Source: Daphnia pulex (Eukaryota > Arthropoda > Branchiopoda > Diplostraca > Daphniidae). Taken from it: a stretch of 64,000 nucleotides of DNA. Location: positions 6,572,001-6,636,000 of the forward strand of contig NC_060020.1 of NCBI RefSeq assembly GCF_021134715.1, in the 5' to 3' direction. Position 1 is the first letter of the stretch; every line of letters starts with the position of its first letter. The notes beneath the pieces are model-generated. The model was not told the DNA's origin. It saw only the letters and a list, made by a program, of their open reading frames with translations, and searched no databases. This document shows, one piece after another, positions 49,201 through 61,456 of this stretch. Made by a program: the position numbers and the translations under genes.

Positions 49201-52200
49201 CAATAATGAAGATTCTATTAGAGCTGGCCACCGACAAGACGCAATTTCCCACTATACGGTACATATCACCCCAGTTCGTTTGATGTCGTCTCCCTCTTTT
49301 CTCGGCAAGCGTGGAAAGCGGAAAGCTGACATGAAGAACTCGCCTCATACCCGCTCTTCTTTTCTCCCCGTCGTATAGGCTCATTCAATATTGAACGTAT
49401 TCACCGCTATACTCGAGAGCAAACAAGTACGGTAAGCCAAACAAAATGATCCCTGCTGTTCAGTATTTTTTTTTTCAATTTCAGGCCAATACAAATGGCA
49501 GCTGGAGTTAGGATAGTGTTGGCTGAGAGAAAGTCTTACTTTAATAAATTTCTCATAGCCGTAGTGGCTGAAGTAGCGGACGAAACAGCGACCGAAAAAG
49601 CGCAGAAAGTCCTGCCGCGTTGAACCGTTGGCGACGAGCGTGACGGCAGCGTCGGCCAGTTTCATGATCAGTTCATCCGGGTAGATGTGGTGAGTACGGA
49701 AGACAGTGTTCCGGTAGCCGACACTCTCCAAGATGGCCAGCCATGTCTCTTCGCCGTACTCGAGCTACAGAAAAAAAGAAAAAAAAAGAAAAGAAAGAAA
49801 AGGCAGGATCATTTATGCGCTCAACGACTACGAGCAAAAGTGCCTTCGAGATTGGAGAGAGAAAGAACTCAAGACCGTGACCATATAGACGAAAATATCC
49901 TTTAAGTTTAAGTTTTATCACCTAGACGGGAATGGGTTTGACGACGACGCGGAAATATACGACACGTTACTGAACGCGATTGTGATCTCCTTCCATATTT
50001 ATTAGGATGGACGCAAATGGAATCCTCGAGCAAAGTCTGAAGCCAAATGACGTGATCGATTTATCGACTATCCCATCAACGCATCTGGCGGTCTTCCGAT
50101 TCCCATGGACGGACGGGGACGGACCACAGCAGTCGAAATAAACCGAAAATAGTTTAAGCAACTATCAAGAGTGAAAAAAACAATAATCCCAAAAAAGAAT
50201 AAACAGTAGAAAGAATTCCTTTCGTTATTGATTGCCGCTGAAGAGTCGTGCGGAATCGTCTCATTAAATATAGCAATATTGTCAGCTTTCAAGGCGTTGT
50301 TATACCTGACTAACACATATGTCTGATAAATCTTGTATAAAAAACGTATAGCTCAATAAGAAAGAAGAAAAATTATTTTGAGGAAACCAGTTTAGACGAG
50401 TTAGCAATCTATGAGGCTGTCAATCAAGTGGACGGCAGCAGTCTGTCTTCTTCTTCCGCTCATATATACCGCCCGTCGAGCGCCAACGGCACATCTAAAC
50501 GGTAATTGTGTGCGCTTATTGAGTGAAGATAAGACGGAGAAAATGGGAGAAACAGGCGAAACTATTCGGATGCAATTAAGTGCAATGTTGATTCAAACGG
50601 CGGAGCAATTCATTCCGTCCGCTTTGCGAAAGAAAAAATTGCAGAACTGTATGAGACTGCGAAGGCATTTGCATTTGAAGAACAGACGCAATTCAATTTG
50701 CAGACAACACGCATTATTTTTTGTTTTTTGTTTTAAGAAAATGCGTCACGTTTTCGTTGTTCATTTCATCCTTTGGCTTATTTTGGGTTGGTTCCTCTCA
50801 TCCGCATGCAAACGTGACACGTTTTCTAAGCGCCTTTGGGCTGAAGATGTTTTCTGGGTACATGGCATTTCGCTTCACACATAATTCAATTTTCAGTCCG
50901 ACGTTTGCCGTGACACAGAAGCCATGTCTTTTCTTTCAATATGATTTAAAAAAAAAAAGAATTCCAACGAAACCAGTACCCCAGTACCTACCCAATCTCG
51001 TTACTTATAAACTATAGTCAAGACGGTGGGGACGCAGCTGCTCTATTTTTCATGGACTATCAAGCGTTTGAATCGACAATCCATCAATGAGCGAAGGAAT
51101 AAACGAAACGGAACCCGTATAACAGAGGATTTTGGGGAAGGAACTTTGCATATATATGGTGTAGATGATGGGCTCGCTTATTTTGTTTTTCAGTCACCAG
51201 GACATCAAACAGCCATTCCGGTGGGACGCTGTTCCCGTCATATGCTTCGCGCCGTCACAAGTTTCCGCCAACGAGTTGTACTTCGCAGGTCTCACACGTC
51301 TCAGCACCAAACGACGGTATATATACATAGTCAACTGCTGAGATTCATATGGTATATATATTCTTTTTCCCGTTTTCTTATTTTATTAATTTTTTCTCCG
51401 ACGGCTCTTTTGACGTCATAACAGCTGAAAAGAAAATTCTTTCTTATCCACTCTCATGATGGAATATTCTATCTAATTCTCCAAACGCCTTACAGTGTGC
51501 ACACGGATGTCCAGCTCCAGCCTCTTCCTACACGAAAGTCTAACGCAATCCCATCATAGAAAAAAAGGGTAACAAGAAAACAAGAATTAACCTTTTAGTT
51601 CCTTTTTGAAAGAGAGAAAGAAGTTACATAAAAAATGTGGCATTTACAAAAGTTGGTTTTTAGATATAACCTATAACTCGTCTCTTGTGTCATCAAACTT
51701 GCAGTAGGCCTACATATAGATTGGGTGCTTTTTGAGAACGGAAATCTGCTGCGTTCGAATTTGATGCGAGGAGGCTGTATGCACAGTAGTGTATACCCGT
51801 TTGAGCTGATCTATTTCTGAAACTGGGAAAAATAGATCCCATGCCCGTCTATACAGCTCAATTGTTGGATCTAATCTGTACTGAAAGTGTCATCCTTCCC
51901 TTGGACATTCAATCAAGTGAAACGGGAAAGAGAAAAATCGAGTGCAAAAAAATCGTGACGAGAACGTTGCAATATTGCGAACATATAACTGCTGTTGTGA
52001 ACGAAGCAAAGAACAGGCGCCGCTGTATATCGATTAGATCGCCGTCTACTTCGACGAGATTTTGTGTTTTAAACAAGAAAACCCTTTCAGACTATGTTTC
52101 CTCTGCGTTTGCTGGTTAGTTTGTTTTCCTTCTGTTGTTTTTTTAAATCTTTTATTGGTTTGTTTGTTTTGTTTCCTCTTGTTAAAAGCGTTTGGTTGTT

Positions 52201-53940
52201 TGTGAATGAGGCGAAACCGATGGTAATAATGCTAATTAAAATACACCGTTCGCGGAACTCATAAGTGCTTATACGCAGTTAGTGAATGCGCGAATCTTTG
52301 CAGCGTGACTAAACGGTCCCTGAGCGTGAGCGTGAATAAAGGTTCCAAGACGACCTTTATTCTTATGTACGCAACAAAAGGGAAAAGATTTCATCTGCGA
52401 GGAATAATGACGCTAATCCCACAGTCTTTGCCTAAGAGCACACAGCGTAACCAATAAGAACTATGGGGGGAAATGTGTAAACTCGGAAACATGTCCCGAA
52501 TCACGATCTGTCCACTCCACATGATTTATGCACAGGTCCTCATCAAATCCTCTTTCTAAATATTCTTGAACTTTAATGCTTATTACAGTTTCTTTAATCG
52601 GATTTCTCTTAAAGTCCTGGACAGCAGCGACCTTTTGGCTCCGATCCCTTAGTGGTCGACTTATACATGACTAATGTTCTATCCAGTAATATGTATTCTT
52701 CACGGCTCGCGATTCCTGCTCTTTGCTTCTATAAATTTGGTATTCTGCTACTGTCCGTCCGCAATAATAATAACGGAAAACATATTTTTTTTTTATTTGC
52801 ACTACCCTAAAATGGAATCAGACTCTTGCCAATGTCTGACGTCATCACAAAAGCTATACACGGTGATCCCATATTTCCAGGCTGTGATATATCCGTATTA
52901 AAAAAAATAAGAATACAAAGATCGAAACCTGAATAAGAGCTGACCATGTCCAAATCTCACATAGCAAAAAAAAAAAAAAAAAAATGGCGAAATAGAATAA
53001 ATAAACATGAGGCACCAATATGAGTGAGACACATAACAACGAGAAACTTGTGGGCTGCCAAGTTTTTCTGTCGACTTGGATCCATTGTGGAGGACATACA
53101 CAGAATCGTCCAGAGTGAAAGGGAACTTGATTCGTTCCCCAGGGCAACCAAAAAAAAAACGACATATATACTACGTAAATGCATTTACCTATGTCTAACT
53201 GAATCTGCTGCGAATTCATACAGTCCGATAAACACGATTACCCCGGGAAGCTTTATCGAGCGGACGGTTGTCATTCGAGATAAACCACGTGCGGATGAAT
53301 ACAGCGTGAATGAATCTCTTAGTAAAATGTAAAAAAAAAAAGTTGTCTTGTAACCGCCGTGCTGACGTCGTCGCCAGCAGACGTCAACATTCTTGCCGGG
53401 CCGCGTACCTTCGTCTAACAATCGTCTCTTGGTCTGATAGCGAGTCTGACGGACAACAAAGAATGGACGAGAAACCGTTGCTGTTATTGTGCTACCACTT
53501 GTGAGCGTCTCGGAGAAGCTACTTGGAATTGATTAAAGCCAACGCGAACGTCTTTCACGTCCAGCTGCGTTTCAGAAACAGGCGAGACAGGCAAATACGT
53601 TTTGAAGGGGATAAATTTTTCCAACACGCCGGAAGGGCGCGGAAGGCCGCAAAAGGCGACGGAATTTTTGAATGTTATATGGACCACTTCAACTTGGAAC
53701 GAGGCTCAAGCGGCCATGTGGATTTTTTCTCATTCTTCTCTGCCAGCAAGTTAGATGCTTTACACGGAAATAACCAAATACTATTTGAAACCAATTTGAA
53801 GTGCGCGCCGATATGCCGAGTGGATTTGGGGGTTTTCTTTTCTTTATTTTCTTTTCTACCAGACACATGAGAATTCAATAAGGCAACTTGTTTCTCACCT
53901 GAATAAAATGTTGTACCGATTCTAGTAGCATGCCGTACAT
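43208..53940 (-). CDS. Gyc-89D-like: Soluble guanylyl cyclase subunit, Gyc-89D type (gene D)
   Basis: Thirteen exons: 53899-53940, 49540-49764, 46281-46455, 45509-45924, 45233-45444, 45031-45138, 44777-44945, 44446-44589, 44250-44331, 44111-44182, 43903-44012, 43706-43798 and 43208-43273, 637 aa. Start [14 protein letters not shown], the Drosophila 89D-type beginning. Haem His106 ([11 protein letters not shown]) and Y-R-T-T-R are present. The metal Asp sites are Glu460 (LFVELAN) and Lys503 (ETVGKVYM); Cys568 ([10 protein letters not shown]) and DTINTAARM are kept. It differs from A-C in lacking the intron between their exons 2 and 3, and in two very long introns (4.1 kb after exon 1, 3.1 kb after exon 2), against mostly under 200 bases elsewhere. 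Gyc-88E/89D subunits in flies respond to oxygen; that role here is an inference from family. Confidence 0.88.
46456..49539. other. Long intron 2 of gene D
   Basis: No conserved exon or element is recognised. Open frames on both strands here have no recognisable content. A GAA trinucleotide run lies near 47247-47266. Confidence 0.5.
49765..53898. other. Long intron 1 of gene D
   Basis: Contains no supported gene. The 157-codon plus-strand frame at 50411-50884 begins like a signal peptide but then degenerates. Being first-intron DNA, it may hold regulatory elements. Confidence 0.5.
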
Positions 53941-56900
53941 GATTGTGGCGCGGGAAAACTCGATTTTCAAACCCGAAAAGAGGGAGAAATCAACTGCGAA
54001 TCAAATGAGGTAAGGCTTTTTCTTCGCTTCTCTGACTTTTCGGTGTCGCAGATGTGGTGTGGTGTCAGCTTTTCACGTCTTGTTGCTCGCGCGACCGACG
54101 AAAACAAGAAAAGCCGACGGCCTTCCGTTCACGATTGGATGGTCAAACTGACGACGTTTCGCCGTGTATCACCGTTACATTTAATCGCGCTCCGCGTAAA
54201 CAGTTACGTGTACACAGTAATGCGGAAGCAAGAATCGGGGAGTGCGAGTAGAGTCGGTCCGGATGGCTCGCATCCGTTTGCTGTGTTTCTCGTGGGCGCT
54301 GGCACAAGTCCCTCGGCTCTTTTGCGCCTTCCTCTTGTTGAATTCACTCGCAACGGACATGCGCGTCACAGCAGCAACACTCTTTGAGTTCGGACAGGAC
54401 CGGTGCTGTTCTAGACCTCTATATATGCATTTTCTCCCTTGGCTGGCATCACCTCGGGTGGAACGAGAAATATTTTATGAGACGCAGAAGACAAAAAAAA
54501 AGGAAAAAAGAGTAGAGACGTAATAACGGTAGATAAAGAGGAGTTGACGACCAAATAACTGGCTCTCTCAACTCCCACATTTCGCATTGTTGGCGTACCC
54601 CTTTTTTGCGTCTATTTTTAAGATTCTCGACAGCAAAAACAAACAAAAAAACCGGTAATGAAAGGACGAAACAGTTTTTGTTGTACTTGCCCTGTAATAT
54701 GCATAGACAAACTTTAGCTTTATGAAAAAGATTCCGAGTATGGAAATATTTGCTAGGTTATTGAACGCACCGGTAAGTAATGTAGGAGTGTTTCTCGCGT
54801 TTCTCGGAGTCTAGGGTGTTAAAAAAAGGAGGATTTGAGGGGCGCATAAAGTTTGAAAGGCGGATGCAGTAATGTACTTGTCATCATCGGAAAATAGAGC
54901 GAAAGTTTGGAATCTGAGAATGACATTAAAGAGGTTGACGGTTGCATAACGGACTTCCTTGTAGGCACTCAGATAACGAGAGTGAGTTGGCAAATAGTGA
55001 GATATAAAGTTGTAGTTCATGCTGATTCACACACTTAACTTCTTCCATTAGATTGTGCTATTATTATTTCTAGTATGACCGAAGTCATTTCAAATGTATG
55101 AAGGTTAATTGCCTGGATCGAAGGATTTCAATACGTTCATCATTCGAAGTTGTAAATATTCATGTTTATATATACATACATGATGGGATTTGATCTTAAG
55201 ACTCGGGAATCAGCGATCCTTTATCATAACAAGGAAACTGAACCCACGGAATACATATTAAGTTACGCAACGGAGGAAATTTTAGGCTTCTCCTTTCGCG
55301 ATCGGATTGTAAGTTTTACATGAAGGTCTCAGAAGTTGGAAACCCGAGCGATTAGGTTACTTGTTAACTTCGTTCAGACTTCAGAGTTATACCGCACCAT
55401 TGCAATGCGACACCATTGGATTCCGATGTCAGTTCAATTTACTTGGACTTCAACTTTTCGCATTCAATCCATTTCTTATTTCATGTTATTACTCAAGTCG
55501 GAAGTCGCAAATGTGAAACTATTTTCCTTCTCCTTCTGGCAAAACGGTCAGTTGTCCACGAGCTATAGACTATGCCAATATAAAATCGAATCCAGTTACA
55601 CGAGAAGACGACGGGAGATCCAATTTAAATATTATTTTGAATATACCTGCTATACGTATTTGCCCGGAGCACCGATTTTTAGTCTAATACTCCATTGTGT
55701 GACATTCACAAAGGCCCACGAAAACTGGTGCATAAAGGAACATTCGCGCAGGATTTTCGCTAGGCTGTACACATCCCTTTTTTATGGTACCGTTTCTTCT
55801 ATGAACCAAAAGGCTTACTTTGAGAAAAGGGGAAGGGATTTTAATTTTATCTTTTGATCTCCTCACTTTCAATTGTCACACTCGGGTCGAAACCAGTCGC
55901 CTCGTCTTGTATTGATCCATTATTCGGTGGGCGACCTAAATACTCGACGAAAGCTGATCCTTCGGGAGACGGTCGTAAAGATAAATAATTTTTATAATTG
56001 GAATAAATCGAGGAAACGCATTTTTTTTTTTTTAAATAACGTTGTTTCCTAAGATACTGTTTGATTATTCCGTGCATACGCAACCATAGTGAAGGTGTGC
56101 GTGTTTGAAGTTGACGTTAATGTTGGAGCCGGAAGGGAAACTGCGTGATATTGACTTCCTATAAATAGCACGGAAACATCTTTTGTATATCCATTCGAGA
56201 TGTCCGTAATTAAATTTTCTTCATTGCAGTCGTGGGACGAGCCGAGTCAGTTTCTTTCATGGCGCATCTCCGCGAGTCTAGGAACATCGGAATGAATTCT
56301 TTTTATAAAGTAACTTTCAGTTTTCAGAGCTTTATTGGCTTGGGTTCTTTTTGCCTCTCCGACAATTCTTGGCTACTTTTGCGCTCTTTCTTGCGCCGTA
56401 CGTTTCGTTCTTGGTTTCGTTCTTAATCAGCCACTCCGGCTAATTGGATGGTCTTAGATGCGGGAAAGGAAAAGCTTGTTGTGGATATGATCGAAACGAA
56501 GGCTGTATACTGCTGATAGCATTTGTAGCCGTCACTCTGGGTGGTTAGATTGTTCTTTGGTTAGTGGCGTATTCTCGTTATCCCCAAAAGTCTCTCGCTA
56601 GGCTGCGCCTCCATTATATTCGAGCCAGACGACGACAGCATTTGTGTTCGATGTACAGTGTTTTGTGGTTAGCCAGACGAGACGTAGACGGCTATTGCAC
56701 CAAGACATTGTCTCATTATTAAGTTTGGTCGCGCCGTATGAAAAGCGTATATTTCGGACGCCGGAGTTTCCAGCTGTTGCACATGCGTCGTCCGCGTTCA
56801 CGGATGGTGCGGATAATATTTACCTACTCTCTCTCTCAGATCATTTTGATGTTAAATCATTCCTAGTCGAGGACTCTCTGGACGTGTTCAGTTAAGGAGA

Positions 56901-59223
56901 GTGCGCATTCAAATTCTGCTGAATTATGCGGGCACAGTGGAACGTGTCTTTAGCAATTCTGCGAATCTTTCGGGGAAATTTGTCACGTCCTCGGAAACGC
57001 ATTTAGACTATTGTCCGCTGTCCGGCCTGCCGGTGGAATATAAAGGCAAAATTTTTCTTTGGTATAATTTAAAAAGGGGGGGGATGAATATATGCTGGAA
57101 TTGTTATTCAACCTACTATTCGAAATAAACTACGAGTCTTGACTTGACAGCTGTCGACTAGTTTGCGTAAATTTTGAATGGCGAATCTATTGGTAAAGAA
57201 TCTGTTGTAGCGCAGTCGATTTAGTAGAGATCCGTAGAAGAGGAACGGCGAAGAGGAACGAACCTCATTTTCACTTCTAGTATTTTTGTTTACCCTAGCG
57301 CCTAGCCTAAACCTTTCTTCGGGGTAGTACCATCTAACGCACGTTAAATCGCACCGAATTTTATAGCAAAGAAGAAAATTCAATATCAAGGGGGAATATG
57401 CAGATTGAATCAGATTTTCAATTATCCCAATGATTTATTTTTACTACTTCAACCTGGCAGCTTTACTGTATGATCTCTTTCCCCTTCTTTGAACCAGAAT
57501 TTGTAGTACTGAAAAATAGCTGTTTGTCCAACACCATAAAACTACAGAAAATATAATAAGATAACTTGCAAATTTTGCTAATACTGTTCCCAGTAGCGCT
57601 TCTTTGATGATAAAGTTTCAGCTTTGATTTTATGCAAATTTAATATAAATTCTAAAAAACAAAACAAAAATAAATGTTCTTGTCGAATGAGCCCCGTTGA
57701 GTTGGCTGATTACATCAGCTCCTTCTATTGACTGTGCTGTGACTATCGCCTGACTCGCAGATGAGCTGGAACACAAGGTTCTTCTTGGCCGTTAATATCC
57801 GCTAGAGTCAGGGTGTCAATCTCACCACTTGCCACTTTCTGGCCTAGGTCCGGGGACTTTCCTCCCGAACGAGTTGATCAACAAGTGATCCGGATGTTTT
57901 CGAGTAGAGAAGGCTGACAAGACATTATAAGTAAAATCTGGCGCAACTATTTATACGTGAAAAGACGCCATTAAGTATGGTTTGCGATGTTGCTGAAGCA
58001 TTATTAATAGATTTGCCGTTGTTCTGTCGGGAAGTTGTCCCAAATTCTTGACACTGTTGGAAGAATACAAATTAATTACAGCTCATTTATCTTATTAACA
58101 AAGTTGTTTTCCGTTTTCTTTTTTCTTGTCAATATGCCGTATGCGGCATTCCCTTATGGGCTAAAATTCATATAAATTCTTAATGGCGCGCCAGCTCAAC
58201 GCTGCCAAACTTTCTTCCGCAGAAAAGTTGACTTACCCTCGGTGGGCGAAGGAAATGCCTGCCAGGAAATGCGTACATTTTTTAAAAGGCTGTTCAAATT
58301 TTCAAAGGGCTCGAGTACCGTCAGTGGCTAGTTTTCAAATTCAACTTTGGGATCATGGATCAAATTGAATGCTGCAAAAAAATTCTTCTGATCAATTTGG
58401 AATTTTTGGATCCAGAAAAAAATTATTTCTGTGTAAATTGATATTACAGCGTAAGAAGCTATGACGGAGTTTAATCATAACAAGTAAAAAACCGTAATAT
58501 TAATTTTTATAGTCTGCTGGGGAAAACGATCATGCACGTAGGTAGGTATACATTTTACATGAGAGAAAATGTTTTCAAATGTTTTGAAATTTGTGGCATG
58601 AAGAACACGCGATAAAAAAATGAAGCAAATCTAATTTTTTTGCGACGAAAAAATTCAATCCCAGCGGAATGACTCGTCATCGATTTTGTTAATTGTTAAC
58701 AATTTGAGTTAATTGAAAACAAAATTTCCAAGTGACTTTCAAATTCGACAAAATATCACCTGAACCAACTCAAAACGTTATATTAAACTCGAATGCCCTT
58801 GCAACTCGAACATCTAAAATTGCACTATAGACCTTATTAGTATCTAAAGGTATGGGTCAAGCCGACCCCTTAGCGGCGCGACGCAGTGTGAAGGGGTGCC
58901 GTGAACAGTCGCTTTTTATTTGGCTCGCCCCATGTGGTTGCTCTCAGGGCTTTTCGGAGAAATCTTCAAAGAATCGGCCCGAGGGAAGAAAAGGGAGAAA
59001 AGAAATGTCTGGTAGCCTCTTTTTTTCACTCTTTCCTTTCCTCCCTTTTCAATTTTTGTTTAATTTCAATGTAATTTAGTATTGAAAAAAAAAATTTAAA
59101 TCTATTGAAAAATCGGTGAGCCGTCGAAAATTTCTTTGCGCGTTCTAACATGGCACTTATGGGGTAACGAGTTTTAACCAGTTTTGGTAAAGTTTTAAAA
59201 TCTCTTCCATTTGTACCCTAAAC
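53941..59223. other. Gene-poor region upstream of gene D
   Basis: Probable promoter and 5' UTR of gene D near 53941-54450, then AT-rich DNA without a recognisable gene. Frames such as 55336-55857 (plus) lack an ATG start and any family signature. On the minus strand near 57727-57850, a 41-codon open segment reads ...SPDLGQKVASGEIDTLTLAD... and ends in a stop; it looks coding but has no clear splice site. Confidence 0.4.
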
Positions 59224-59780
59224 TACAGTACCCACCAAACTATTAGGTACACCCCCCTTTTTTCAGTGCATTCTTATGTTCGTATTATACTTCAAAATTT
59301 AGCGAAATTTGGCGCCCTCTGCTGGCGAAAGTGCAAGTTTGTTGTAAAAAGTACAAATTTTGAAGTGGAAAACTTTAGGGTATAGGGAAGGGTTCTCTGA
59401 GTTGATTTTATTGTAAATCATTCTGTATATTCGTAAAGAGTGAAGAATTCTGCATCTTTTGGCACCAAGAAAAAGATTTTAGCTTGATTTTTAGTATTTT
59501 TTGTATATTTTTGAAAATGCCGTATTTAACACGGCGCATATGAGGGAAACGGGGTGTACCTAATAAAGTGAACGGTACCGTAGCGCCATGGGGGTTAATC
59601 CTACAACAATTTTGTGTGTGTAAAAAATGTAGATCATTAATAGATCTACTCAGAAATAAAAGAAACAAAATCTAGCCCAAGCTGTTCGGGTAGTATTTGC
59701 ACTTTTTCTAAGACACGTAGTGCCATAAGAATGCACTGAAAAAAGGGGGGGGTGTAACTAATAGTTTGGTGGGTACTGTA
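59224..59780. mobile_element. Tc1/mariner-like non-autonomous element (TA target site)
   Basis: Terminal inverted repeats of about 55 bases start CAGTACCCACCAAACTATTA at 59226 and end at 59778, flanked by TA (59224-59225 and 59779-59780). The terminal CAGT and TA duplication fit Tc1/mariner elements. There is no transposase frame. A third, diverged copy of the TIR (GTGTACCTAATAAAGTGAAC) lies inside and ends at about 59580, also before TA, giving an alternative inner element of about 355 bases. Confidence 0.8.
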
Positions 59781-60589
59781 CTTCAAGTTTATATTAGTTT
59801 TTTAAAGGCGGGACCGATTTTTCTGTAAGTTTTTCATGTTTTTATAGACCCCCGTCCCCCCCTTCCGAATCGCCAATTTCAGTTTTAGTAATCAACCCGC
59901 AGCGGGTGCTGGGGGCTTATTCGAACAAAAGTTGCAGCGGCTATGACAAGAAGCCCCCCCGCGGGTGTGTTGCTCCAACGCCGCCAGCTTTCGGCAGTCC
60001 TCCTGGCTGAGGCTTATCGATAGCCATTAGAGCAGCGTTTTGGGATCCACGTCTGCCATTTTCAATAATTTTTAATAGACAATGGAAGAAAAGTGTCTTC
60101 GGTTGTTTGCTCTGACATGCTTCGACTCAATTGAAGACGAATTTTGTTTTCCCCCTGCTCGTTCCCCAGCATTTTGACAACGTTTTGGACTTCGGCCGGC
60201 CTCGGGCAAGACTCCAACAATGCCATAGGAACAGATTGATGGAATGGAAGATGCATGATGAAACAAAGGAATCAAATGGCCCAATCTTAACCTGTGATCA
60301 TGATGTCATGGGTTCCTTGGAGATGGTGAGACAAGTCCAAATGAAGGGGGAGAAACATGGGCTGTTATAGTATGGCCCAGGTATACCCCCCTTCACTGTC
60401 CCCTCTCCCATGGGTAGGCGCCACCCCCCGCTCGACCCCCCTTTCTGGCCGGCTTGGGCGGCGCGTTATTTAGCTCCGTAAAACTCAAAACTTTGAACGC
60501 GTTTTACGGGCACTTCCGCTCATTTGCACACCCTAAACCCTATATTAAAAATGATCAGCGTAAAAAGATCTACAACCCTGTATTAATCG
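59781..60589. other. Intergenic region, no gene recognised
   Basis: Contains several C/G homopolymer patches (near 59850, 59955, 60387 and 60425) and no supported coding sequence. Confidence 0.45.
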
Positions 60590-61260
60590 TTTTTCGATAT
60601 CAGAAAACCTGTCTTGGTAGGGAAGAGCCACTTTTCCAAATCGAGGGAGAAGTTGATTTCAGTAAAACTGGATCCAGAATAGGTACGAATCTCGGGAATG
60701 TTATCTTTTGTCATGTTCGTTCGCCATTCCTGCTGCTTGAATCGTTTGCCCTGTTCTTTGGATGTTATTTCCAATACAAAGGAAGTATGAAGCGATTTTT
60801 GCACCAAAACAGTTCCGCGCGATAACCAGTGATTTTTTCTTCTTCGTCGCAGATGTTAAAGGAAGGATGTAATGAGCAAAAAATAAGAGACGGGACATAC
60901 ATCTTCGCTTCTTCGTGTTCTACAGCCGGAATGCTTTCCCCATTATAGAATATCTTAATGATGTTCGATTTCCTGTAAGAAGAAGAAACCACAATATATA
61001 GAAAAACTGACAACGCATCAACTAATAGTTAAGCTTACAGATCAATGTCTACTCGAATGGTATCCATGCTGTTGTCTTTGATTTTGATATCGTTTGCATT
61101 GTCGAGAAGTTCATCAAAGATCTGATAAAGGTCGGGTACAAAGGTAACTTCTCTTTGAAAAATGCAATCATCTTCGTAAACCCAATTGACATCTTCAATA
61201 ATAGGTTTCCTTGATTACATGGAGGAGCAAAGGTTTGATAAGAATTCCTCGACTTTTGAA
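60590..61260 (-). pseudogene. Top2 (fragment): DNA topoisomerase II fragment (ATPase region), frameshifted
   Basis: On the minus strand, 61039-61196 reads W-V-Y-E, then EVTFVPDLYQIFDELLDNAN and NSMDTIRVDIDL. After a 66-base intron (60973-61038), it continues KSNIIKIFYNGESIPAVEH, EAKMYVPSLIF and EEEKITG. These match the N-terminal GHKL ATPase domain of eukaryotic topoisomerase II. The match then moves to a second frame (RNCFGAKIASYF) near 60830 and a third (FVLEITSKEQGKRFKQQEW) near 60783, and fades by 60590. An in-frame stop also breaks the part upstream of 61196. Only about 200 of the roughly 1,500 residues are present, so this is a dead partial copy. Keeping a spliced intron argues for a DNA-level duplication rather than a retrocopy. 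Confidence 0.82.
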
Positions 61261-61456
61261 GTCCTCCTAGCAATCACATACTAAAAAAGAACATTCAGTA
61301 AAACGTTAAACTTGGTAGATCCCACTCTAACATTCAATAAGAATAGAACTACCGCAGCAGTACTGTCGTATTTGTATCTGTCACAAACAGTCATAGTGAA
61401 ACGAACGTCGATGTTTCACTTAAGTTTATTTTTTGACTAAACCCTTCTAGTAAACG

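Noticed and set aside
50411..50884. 157-codon plus-strand frame with signal-like start
   Set aside because: Sits antisense in intron 1 of gene D, and only the first 20 residues look ordered. No splice or family support.
55336..55857. 173-codon plus-strand frame
   Set aside because: Starts at a TTG, has no motif, and its composition matches AT-rich background.
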